From Desulfobacteraceae bacterium (GTDB lineage Bacteria > Desulfobacterota > Desulfobacteria > Desulfobacterales > UBA11574): DNA of 14,491 nucleotides. The translations under genes were made by a program, and so were the position numbers. The notes under the pieces were generated by a model. The model did no database searches and was not told where the DNA came from. It was given only the letters and a program-made list of their open reading frames with translations. This document shows positions 7,562-14,001 of the stretch, one piece after another; positions within the stretch are counted from its first letter, which is position 1; each line of letters starts with the position of its first letter. Location: contig JAOUGB010000014.1 of the NCBI GenBank assembly GCA_029857875.1, positions 1 to 14,491 on the forward strand, in the 5' to 3' direction.

Positions 7562-7657
7562 TACTTTTTTTAATTTACAAAATAATCTTTTCGTTGTTCT
7601 GAAATTTGTACTTTTTACGAAAAAAACTCGAATTTCCAAGTTATCCAGATTAGGTGA
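7551..7657. repeat. 11-bp inverted repeat spanning rnd/thrS spacer
   Basis: TCACCTAATCT (7551-7561) is the exact reverse complement of AGATTAGGTGA (7647-7657), 85 bases apart. The right copy contains the AGGTGA that serves as the thrS ribosome site. The left copy overlaps the candidate -10 box. On the minus strand the left copy also reads AGATTAGGTGA toward rnd, so both divergent genes have the same motif upstream. CAAGTTAT also occurs next to both copies. Confidence 0.6.
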
Positions 7658-7664
7658 TCATATT

Positions 7665-9581
7665 ATGGTGAACATAACATTTCCTGACGGTAATATAAAG
7701 AGCTTTGAAAACAACCCCACGGGTTTGGATGTGGCAAAAAGCATTTCCGATGGTTTTGCACGAAACTGCGTGGCCATGGAATTGAACTCGGAGCTTGTCG
7801 ATTTAAGCACAACAATCACCCATGATTCCAAAGTCAGACTGGTCACAACCAAAGATCCCGAAGCGCTGGAAGTTCTTCGGCACAGCGCAGCCCATGTCAT
7901 GGCCCAGGCGGTTATTCATCTCTACAAAGATGCCAAACTGACCATCGGGCCATCGGTTGAAGACGGATTTTATTACGACATCGATATGGAACCGGTCTCT
8001 AAAGAGGATTTTGAAAAAATCGAAGCTGAAATTCAAAAAGCCATCAAGGCCAAGATACCCTTTGAACGCCGCATGGTTTCAAAATCCGAAGCTCTGGAAT
8101 TTTACAAAGACGAGCCGTATAAACTCGAAATGATCTCGGAACTGGAGGAAGGCACAATTTCGTTTTACAAACACGGCGATTTTACGGATTTGTGTCGTGG
8201 CCCGCATCTTCCCCATACCGGATTTATTAAAGCCATAAAGCTGATGAAAGTCTCCGGTGCTTACTGGCGTGCCGATCAAACAAAGGCACAGCTACAAAGA
8301 ATTTACGGTACGGCATTTTTTTCCAAAAAAGAGCTTGATGAATACGTATATTTTATTGAAGAAGCCAAAAAAAGAAACCACCGCAAAATCGGTATTGCTC
8401 TCGATCTTTTCAGTTTTCACGATGAAGCGCCTGGAATGCCTTTTTTTCATCCAAAGGGAATCAGTATTTGGAACTGTCTTTTCGATTACTGGCGGGAAGA
8501 ACACAGAATAGCAGGTTATGTGGAAACAAAAACCCCGATCATGCTCAATCGCAGCCTTTGGGAAAAAAGCGGTCACTGGGACAATTACCGCGAAAATATG
8601 TACACCTCCCTTGTTGATGAAGAAGAATACGCCATAAAACCGATGAACTGCCCGGGAGGGATGCTCATATACGGGATGAAACCCCACTCATATAAAGACC
8701 TGCCGATTCGGGCCGCAGAAATCGGACTGGTGCACAGACACGAACTTAGCGGTGTGCTGTCCGGCCTGTTCAGGGTCAGGGCCTTTCATCAGGATGATGC
8801 GCATATTTTTATGAGACCGGATCAGATCGAAAAAGAAATATTAGGCGTGCTCAGGCTGGTGAAACGGATTTACCGCACATTTGGGCTCGGATTTCATTTA
8901 GAGCTTTCCACAAGGCCTGAAAAATCTATCGGAACAGATCAACAATGGGAATTAACAACTAAAGGGCTCAAGGCAGCACTGGATACGTACGGCCAAGATT
9001 ATAAGATAAATGAAGGAGACGGTGCATTTTACGGGCCCAAGATAGATGTACACATCAAAGATGCCCTTGGCAGAACCTGGCAGTGCGGGACCATTCAGCT
9101 CGATATGTCGCTGCCTGAACGGTTTGACCTTTCATACATTGACAGCAACAATGAAAAACAACGCCCATTGATGATCCATCGGGTCATTTACGGCTCCATC
9201 GAACGATTTTTCGGAATTCTCATCGAACACTTTGCCGGCAAGTTTCCGCTGTGGATGGCACCGTTCCAGGTCATTCTCTTGCCCATCAACGACGATCTCG
9301 TGTCCCACGCAAACGATGTGAGAATCATGCTTGAAAAGGCCGGGCTTCGCACGGAAGTGGACAGCAGAACCGAGAGCCTGAACAAAAAAGTTCGAGATGC
9401 CCAAATCAACAACATCCCGTTGATTCTGACCATCGGGGATAAAGAAAAAAAATCCAAAACCCTTTCGGTGAGAACCCTGGACGGCAATGTCAGGTTCGGT
9501 GTTTCACATGAAGAATTTTTGGAAAAGGTTTTATCCCACGTCCGGGAGAGAAAACTGGGTCTTAATATCTTTTTGGCTTAG
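7665..9581 (+). CDS. thrS: Threonyl-tRNA synthetase
   Basis: A 638-residue class II synthetase, the usual full length. The order is a TGS domain (1-60), the editing domain with H73xxxH77 and CRGPHLPHTG around 178-186, the catalytic core, and an anticodon-binding domain from about 535. Zinc ligands are Cys329 (MNCPGG), His380 (QDDAHIF) and His505 (PLMIHR). Motif 2 includes the RVRAFHQDD segment and motif 3 the IHRVIYGSIERFFG segment. It charges tRNA-Thr and hydrolyses Ser-tRNA-Thr. I chose the ATG at 7665 because AGGTGA precedes it and the TGS domain starts there; the open frame upstream is rnd antisense. The TAG stop lies inside CTTAG at the left end of MITE copy 2. No infC-rpmI-rplT follows, unlike the enterobacterial operon. 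Confidence 0.97.
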   Translation: MVNITFPDGNIKSFENNPTGLDVAKSISDGFARNCVAMELNSELVDLSTTITHDSKVRLVTTKDPEALEVLRHSAAHVMAQAVIHLYKDAKLTIGPSVEDGFYYDIDMEPVSKEDFEKIEAEIQKAIKAKIPFERRMVSKSEALEFYKDEPYKLEMISELEEGTISFYKHGDFTDLCRGPHLPHTGFIKAIKLMKVSGAYWRADQTKAQLQRIYGTAFFSKKELDEYVYFIEEAKKRNHRKIGIALDLFSFHDEAPGMPFFHPKGISIWNCLFDYWREEHRIAGYVETKTPIMLNRSLWEKSGHWDNYRENMYTSLVDEEEYAIKPMNCPGGMLIYGMKPHSYKDLPIRAAEIGLVHRHELSGVLSGLFRVRAFHQDDAHIFMRPDQIEKEILGVLRLVKRIYRTFGLGFHLELSTRPEKSIGTDQQWELTTKGLKAALDTYGQDYKINEGDGAFYGPKIDVHIKDALGRTWQCGTIQLDMSLPERFDLSYIDSNNEKQRPLMIHRVIYGSIERFFGILIEHFAGKFPLWMAPFQVILLPINDDLVSHANDVRIMLEKAGLRTEVDSRTESLNKKVRDAQINNIPLILTIGDKEKKSKTLSVRTLDGNVRFGVSHEEFLEKVLSHVRERKLGLNIFLA

Positions 9582-9948
9582 TAAATGTATTCTTTGATAC
9601 GGAAGCGTATTTATACCTTAGTTTATTCATTCTATGCATGCATAAGTTTAAAGTGCCTAAAGTGAACTAAAGTGCCTAAAGGTAAGGTATTCTATCAATT
9701 TTAATTATAATTGATCGCGCTGAAAGCGCATTCCTCAACCCTGGCCCAGACCGATTACAAATACTCTTAATTCAAAAGGTCAAGTTTATAATGATGTATC
9801 GGTCAGATCAATAATATAAACGAGTCGCACCAGGGCCGGGCTTTAGCTCATTTTAGGCACTTCAAACTTCAAACTTTTGGACTTTAGCTTATCTGGGATA
9901 GTTGTCCAGAGAAAATTCTTCTTAGTATTTATGAATTAGAGCACTTAG
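9577..9948. mobile_element. MITE-like palindromic element, copy 2, with nested insert
   Basis: The second copy of the element at 6098-6368, in the same orientation. Bases 9650-9739 match 6171-6260 at 87 of 90 positions, including both AAAGTGCCTAAAG units. Subtracting a 102-base insertion (9740-9841) leaves 270 bases against 271 for copy 1. CTTAG again marks both ends (9577-9581 and 9944-9948). The left CTTAG includes the thrS stop codon, and the right end lies just before the ribosome site of the small gene at 9964, so the element fills nearly the whole gap. It has no coding potential. Confidence 0.75.
9740..9841. repeat. 102-bp nested insertion within MITE copy 2
   Basis: Compared with copy 1, which runs directly from CTCAAC into TTTAGCTCA, copy 2 carries 102 extra bases at this point. 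The extra segment has its own dyads: CCCTGG (9739-9744) with CCAGGG (9830-9835) at the ends, and GACCGAT (9749-9755) with ATCGGTC (9798-9804) inside. It looks like a second, smaller palindromic element inserted into the first, although loss of this segment from copy 1 is the alternative. Confidence 0.55.
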
Positions 9949-9963
9949 AAGAAGGATTTAGGT

Positions 9964-10170
9964 ATGACGAAGAACGCCGGTGTTACAACCCACAAGATAA
10001 AATGGTGCGATTTGCGTTGCGAACATGCGGATTTTGCAAAATTGGACGCCCTGGACGGGTCCTGTCGAACGTTTCTGTCGCTCTGGTGCAATAAACTAAT
10101 AAAACATGTCACCAAAAATTCACCCTGTGAAGATCTTTTCGGAAAAAGACGGCCCACAACAGGGTTTTAG
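9964..10170 (+). CDS. Small five-cysteine conserved-type protein
   Basis: A 68-residue predicted cytoplasmic protein with cysteines at 15, 19, 34, 42 and 55 (CX3CX14CX7CX12C) in the pattern W-C-D-L-R-C-E-H-A-D-F, then D-G-S-C-R-T-F and N-S-P-C. The arrangement resembles small cysteine-rich hypothetical proteins I associate with Desulfobacterota, and the spacing suggests metal binding or disulfides. AGAAGGA lies about 8 bases upstream of the ATG, and there is no strong competing frame. It is flanked on the left by MITE copy 2, which may have separated it from its original promoter. The function is unknown. Confidence 0.65.
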   Translation: MTKNAGVTTHKIKWCDLRCEHADFAKLDALDGSCRTFLSLWCNKLIKHVTKNSPCEDLFGKRRPTTGF

Positions 10171-10177
10171 AACAGCT

Positions 10178-10281
10178 TCCAGGGGTCAGGGGTCGGGGCC
10201 CAGGGGTCAGTAAAAAATAATTAATAATTAACAATCGATTATTGATTATTAGATCAGGGACCAGAGGTCGGAGGTCAGGAA
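10178..10281. repeat. GGGGTCAGG-type tandem repeats with AT-rich dyad
   Basis: The spacer before the VanZ gene holds several imperfect copies of the GGGGTCAGG/GAGGTCGG motif on both sides of an AT-rich inverted repeat at 10222-10251 (14-base arms matching at 12 positions around a central CG). Such AGGGGTCAGG strings are dispersed intergenic repeats in many Desulfobacterota genomes. No gene is seen here. Confidence 0.6.
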
Positions 10282-10347
10282 GGTTTAAAAAATCCGGTTA
10301 TTGATCCCGAATCAATTCGATTTGTCACCATAACAGCCAATAATAAC

Positions 10348-10749
10348 TTGGAAAAATTGAACAAATTTTTTGCTTACTGGTTCCCGATTCTTCTTTACTG
10401 TCTGTTGATCTTTATCCAGTCTTCCCACCCGTCGCCTGAGATTGGACCCGACTGGCCGTTCAAGGACAAGGTGCTTCATTTTACCGCCTATGCCCTGCTG
10501 GGCGCCCTATTTCTAAGGGCCTTTTATACCACCCGGATCAAACATCATCTAAAACTCATTTTTGCGCTCAGCGTGCTTTTTTCAGCGCTTTACGGCATCA
10601 GCGATGAAATTCACCAGTCTTTTGTCCCCTATAGAACCGCCGATGTCATGGATGCCCTGGCGGACATACTCGGCAGTATTTTGGGGGTCTATATCTTCTA
10701 TAAAATAAAGATTGGAAAAAACGCTAAAATAACAAAACCCGGTTTTTGA
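10348..10749 (+). CDS. VanZ-family membrane protein
   Basis: A 133-residue integral membrane protein. Hydrophobic segments lie at about 9-24, 44-59, 69-84 and 104-119. The family signature is present: DKVLHFTAYALLGALF (40-55) and SDEIHQSFVPYRTADVMDAL (85-104), followed by a D-I-L-G-S-I-L-G helix. VanZ confers teicoplanin resistance in some enterococci, but most family members have unknown roles and this one is best called VanZ-like. The start is a TTG at 10348, chosen because the frame is open upstream without an ATG or GTG and because this start precedes the first membrane segment; the ribosome site is poor, so the start is uncertain. The stop codon lies in the loop of the terminator that follows. 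Confidence 0.85.
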   Translation: MEKLNKFFAYWFPILLYCLLIFIQSSHPSPEIGPDWPFKDKVLHFTAYALLGALFLRAFYTTRIKHHLKLIFALSVLFSALYGISDEIHQSFVPYRTADVMDALADILGSILGVYIFYKIKIGKNAKITKPGF

Positions 10750-10774
10750 CAAAACCGGGTTTGTATTTATTTTT
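10735..10774. terminator. Strong bidirectional rho-independent terminator
   Basis: AAACCCGGTTTT (10735-10746) and AAAACCGGGTTT (10751-10762) form a perfect 12-bp stem with a 4-base loop. On the plus strand GTATTTATTTTT follows, terminating the VanZ gene. On the minus strand TTGTTATTTT follows, so it can also end the metF transcript coming from the right. The VanZ stop codon lies within the loop. Confidence 0.85.
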
Positions 10775-10865
10775 AAATCGGCATTGATCCGCCTCTTTAA
10801 ACTGCACAACAGATCATTAAATTTAAGATCTGGTTTATTATGCTATATACGATAGGCCTCTGGCT

Positions 10866-11792
10866 TTAATCCACAACCGGTCTGGGCAGAACTTTGGCCC
10901 GTTCAGCGATTTCGGGAACCATGTGTTCCCATTCAATGGCCATCAGGTGGACGCCGTGAACGCCTTTCATTTCCTTGAACTCTTCGATCTGTTCGCAGGC
11001 GAATTTAATGCCCTCATCCGCCACCTTTCCCTTTTCTGCACCCTGAAGGCGCTTGATGACTTCATCCGGCACGTCCATTCCGGGGACCTTGTTCTTCATG
11101 TACTTGGCCATACCCACACTCTTCATGGGCGTCACACCGGCCAACATATAGACTTTTTCCGTAATCCCCATGTCATTGGCCTGTTTGATAAATTCCCGGA
11201 ACTTTTCCATGTTGTAGATACACTGGGTCTGGATGAAATCGCACCCGGCTGCCACCTTCTTTGCCAGGCGGTGTACCCGCCATTCGAACGGATCTGCAAA
11301 GGGGTTGGATGCCGCACCGATAAACATTTTAGGTATTCCATGCAAATCGGCGCCGCTTTGAAATTTTCCTTCATCACGCATGGTTTTGACCATATTGATC
11401 AACTGGATGGAGTCGATATCGAATACACCCTTGGCCAGGGGATGGTCACCAAACATTTGATGATCACCGGAAAGGCACAGCATATTCTTTATACCGTGGG
11501 CATAGGCCCCCAAAACATCGGCCTGCATGGCCAACCGGTTTCGATCCCGGCACACCATCTGGAAATTGGGTTCCAGGCCTTCCTGAAGTAAGAGAAGGCT
11601 CGCAGCCCAGCTGGACATCCGTACCATAGCGGTCTGATTGTCGGTAATGTTCACCGAATCCACATTCCCTTTCAAATGTTGAGCCTTTTCTCTTACTTCT
11701 TCGACATCACAGCCTCTGGGTGGCCCAAGTTCCCCAGTAAATGCAAAATGACCTGCCTTTAAAACTTTCTCCAAATTGCTTCCTGATTTCAT
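10866..11792 (-). CDS. metF: Methylenetetrahydrofolate reductase, catalytic subunit
   Basis: A 308-residue TIM-barrel flavoprotein of the MetF family. The N-terminal FTGELGPPRG carries the conserved active-site Glu. Other MTHFR landmarks are SVNITDNQTAMVRMS near residue 45, LCLSGDHQ around 105, the D-P-F-E-W-R segment, and AAGCDFIQTQCIYN near 180. It would interconvert 5,10-methylene-THF and 5-methyl-THF in the methyl branch of the Wood-Ljungdahl pathway. AGAGGAAG precedes the ATG. It is the last gene of the minus-strand cluster after metV (98-base gap). Cluster context suggests that electrons come through the MetV and Hdr subunits and not directly from NAD(P)H. The direction (acetate oxidation or CO2 fixation) cannot be told. 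Confidence 0.95.
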   Translation of the reverse strand: MKSGSNLEKVLKAGHFAFTGELGPPRGCDVEEVREKAQHLKGNVDSVNITDNQTAMVRMSSWAASLLLLQEGLEPNFQMVCRDRNRLAMQADVLGAYAHGIKNMLCLSGDHQMFGDHPLAKGVFDIDSIQLINMVKTMRDEGKFQSGADLHGIPKMFIGAASNPFADPFEWRVHRLAKKVAAGCDFIQTQCIYNMEKFREFIKQANDMGITEKVYMLAGVTPMKSVGMAKYMKNKVPGMDVPDEVIKRLQGAEKGKVADEGIKFACEQIEEFKEMKGVHGVHLMAIEWEHMVPEIAERAKVLPRPVVD

Positions 11793-11890
11793 TTCGGCTT
11801 CCTCTGCTCTAATTGCAAAATCATTATTCTCATAATCCGATGCGCCGGATTTACTCCAATATACGCGCTTTCATCCGTATAAATGGGATG

Positions 11891-12571
11891 TTATGATTCT
11901 TCAGCTTTCTCGGGTTTTTTGTAACCGGGCTGAATCAACGTCCTTGGAATCTGGTCATTCCATTCTACCGGGGGTGTATATGCTTTAATATTATCAAGAC
12001 GGCCCTGTCTTTCCAGACGTTCATAGATCCTGAACCAGGCACAGGGTTGATCCGTGTTTATCTCGCAGCTTCCCCTATTGGTGCCGCCGCAGGGACCGTT
12101 ATAAAGCCCCTTTGCACACATGGTGACCGGACAGATGGCAGCGGTCATTCCGAGCACGCATTTGCCGCAGGAACGACAACGCTCTTCATACCAGCCCACC
12201 CCCTGGTTGGCGGACATGCCGCATGTATCCACACCCGGAAAAACCGGCTTGTCCGGAAATCTTTCCGCCAGAAACTGAATCCCCACGCCGCATGCCATGG
12301 AAAGAATCGCATCATAGCCTCCGACGATATTATCCAGCTCCTCGAGATATTCATGGTCACATTGTCTTTCTATAGTTTTTGCACCAAGTTCTACAGGGTT
12401 GTTGTCCAGTTTTCTGGCCATATCGATCTCGGCATTCAGAACGACAACCTCTTTTTCACCCCCTGCAAGGCAAACCGCCACACAGGTACCGCAGCCCACA
12501 TTAAGGACCTTTTTATAGTCCTTGATCATTTCCTTTATTTCTTCAAAGGGTTTTCTTTTGGCAACTATCAT
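11891..12571 (-). CDS. metV: MetV, Fe-S/zinc partner of MetF
   Basis: A 226-residue cysteine-rich protein of the MetV group (methylenetetrahydrofolate reductase C-terminal family). Cysteines cluster at 27, 30 and 34 (GCGTCVAVC), 71, 94 (SMACGVG), 117 (DTCGMS), 132/135/138 (CRSCGKC), 147, 152, 161, 169 and 177. They are enough for a [4Fe-4S] cluster pair and a zinc site. In Moorella, MetV bridges MetF to HdrABC-MvhD, and the same role is likely here. GAGGAGGG sits a few bases upstream of the ATG. A 94-base gap with a hairpin-forming repeat separates it from the Hdr fusion gene. There is no in-frame stop in this gene. Confidence 0.9.
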   Translation of the reverse strand: MIVAKRKPFEEIKEMIKDYKKVLNVGCGTCVAVCLAGGEKEVVVLNAEIDMARKLDNNPVELGAKTIERQCDHEYLEELDNIVGGYDAILSMACGVGIQFLAERFPDKPVFPGVDTCGMSANQGVGWYEERCRSCGKCVLGMTAAICPVTMCAKGLYNGPCGGTNRGSCEINTDQPCAWFRIYERLERQGRLDNIKAYTPPVEWNDQIPRTLIQPGYKKPEKAEES

Positions 12572-12665
12572 TTTCCCTCCTCAACAGTCATTTGTCGCCA
12601 GCCGTTTATCATTTATCATCCATCAGGCATCCATTCTCAAATGACCCATGACTGATGGCCAATGA
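12572..12665. repeat. Hairpin-forming intergenic repeat inside the cluster
   Basis: The gap between the Hdr fusion and metV carries CATCAGGCAT (12621-12630) and ATGACTGATG (12648-12657), pairing at 9 of 10 positions, with outer partial pairing between TCATT...GCCA and TGGC...AATGA. The TTTATCATTTATCATC phrase resembles a dispersed repeat type seen in Desulfobacterota. It could cause partial termination or mRNA processing inside the operon. Confidence 0.5.
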
Positions 12666-13985
12666 TTACATTGCCGATTCTGGGTGAAAGGGCAAAACTT
12701 CTTTAAGATCATCTCCCAGGTATTCACGCTCGTTGGGTCCAAGAATTCCCAGAGAAAGACAGATCAACGTCCACAAATGAACGGTTTGCCATGCGTGATT
12801 GTTGATGTCACTCAGATCATGGACCTGGGCATGGCAATTGTGGCATGGTGTAATACAGTAATCCGCCTTTGTCGCCAGAATCTGGTTTGCTTTGAGTTTG
12901 CCGTAGCTTCGACGCGCTTCAGGATATCCTGACTGGAGAAATCCTCCTCCGCCGCCACAGCAGTAATTGTTGGACTTGTTGGGATGCATTTCAATAAAAT
13001 TTTCTTCACCCACAACCGCTTTCACCGTATACCGAAGATCTTCGGCCACCGGATCCCCAAAGGTCTTTCGCACCAACTGGCAGGGATCCTGAACCGTGAA
13101 TTTGATTTTCAGATCCTTGTTCCAATCGGAATTGACCTTCAGTTTGCCTTCACGAATCCACTGGGCATAATACTGAATGATGCTCTTTACTTCAAACTTG
13201 TGCTCGATCTTGAATTTTTCCAGTCCGACCCGGACTGCAAATAGCTCGTGCCCTCACTCGGTATTGAGCCAGACCTTGCACTTGAGATCATCTACGGCTT
13301 TGGCCTTGACCCTTACAATATGCTCCCAGTTTTTATTGTCGGCCAAAAACAGGCAGTAATTTTCCGCCGCCCATCCTTTGGTTCCGTATGTCCAGTCCGC
13401 ACCCACCAGATGAAGAATCTTCCAGAGCGGAACCATCTCATCCGGCTCGGTCACCGGTTCTCTGGAATTCTGATTCAAGTAGAATTCAGCCCCTTCTCTG
13501 TTGACATCCGCCTTCATGTCCTTGAATTCAGGCTGAGACTCCTGATATTCTTCCAGCACGTCTTCTACCACGAATTGAAAATCTTCCTCAGATGCCCCCA
13601 TGGCAGAGCAGGTATCGCTTCTCAATGCCATGTCACATGAGCCGAGGATTCCCTTGGGTCGCTCTTCCCGGGGCCAGCTTGCCCTGGCGTTGAAGACCAG
13701 TTGGGGGATGTTGATTTTCATGGGACAGACATAAATACATCGCGTACACATGGTGCACATCCATACCCAGGGTGTACTGGTTACCTCTTCGTCCATACCC
13801 AGGGCTGCCATGCGCAGAAACTTTCTGGGGTCCATATTTTCCAGACCCGTAGCCGGGCATCCGGACGAACAAGCGCCGCAGGTCAGGCAAAGATTGAGAT
13901 TTCCTCCTTCAGGAAGTAACTCTTTTACCTTGTCCAGAAAAATGCTTTTCTTTTTGCCGCCTATTTTGATTGCTTCTTCAGCCAT
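12666..13985 (-). CDS. HdrC/HdrB-like fusion with selenocysteine (Sec244)
   Basis: A 439-residue reading frame if the in-frame TGA at 13254-13256 is read as Sec. The N-terminal part is HdrC-like, with two [4Fe-4S] motifs: C33xxC36xxC39xxxC43P and C77xxC80xxC83xxxC87P. The C-terminal part has two CCG-type domains as in HdrB/HdrD/DsrK. In the first, the usual ECGH is E-U-G-H with Sec at 244. The second is complete: DPC302, YCC343GGGGG, C377 and P-C381-HNC384. No other stop occurs between the two halves, and the part after the TGA has no start or ribosome site of its own. GGAGGAG precedes the ATG, 16 bases after mvhD. It should pass electrons from HdrA/MvhD to MetFV, perhaps through a non-cubane cluster. 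The first CCG domain otherwise lacks several standard cysteines. Confidence 0.9.
13221..13237 (-). promoter_or_regulatory. Putative bacterial SECIS for Hdr fusion Sec244
   Basis: Immediately downstream of the UGA at 13254-13256, on the coding strand, CAGUCC-GGGUC-GGACUG forms a perfect 6-bp stem with a 5-base loop that begins with G. The loop starts 23 bases after the UGA. Distance, small loop and leading G fit the described bacterial SECIS model, in which the hairpin lies within the coding region and recruits SelB. Confidence 0.75.
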
Positions 13986-14001
13986 AATATCTCCTCCGTT
14001 T

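Noticed and set aside
7320..7664. N-terminal extension of ThrRS of 115 residues
   Set aside because: It overlaps rnd in antisense, has no family similarity, and the TGS domain starts at the ATG at 7665, which has a ribosome site.
7562..7664. T-box or tRNA-like leader upstream of thrS
   Set aside because: No T-box sequence, specifier loop or terminator/antiterminator pair was seen, and the leader is short and AT-rich. T-boxes are also rare in this phylum.
10810..10832. Second terminator for metF (CAGATC ... GATCTG)
   Set aside because: The stem is only 6 bp with an 11-base AT loop and no T tract on either strand; the perfect 12-bp terminator at 10735-10774 is a better explanation.
10923..11591. 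Long plus-strand open frame opposite metF
   Set aside because: It is antisense to a fully convincing metF, has a histidine-rich composition typical of a shadow frame, and shows no domain or ribosome site. The same applies to the long frames opposite metV (12047-12655) and rnd (6455-7018).
12666..13985. Two separate genes split by a stop at 13254-13256, or a pseudogene
   Set aside because: The frame is the same on both sides, the residues flanking the stop form a conserved ECGH-type motif, the 3' part has no ribosome site or good start, and a SECIS-like hairpin follows. The neighbouring mvhD shows the same pattern independently.
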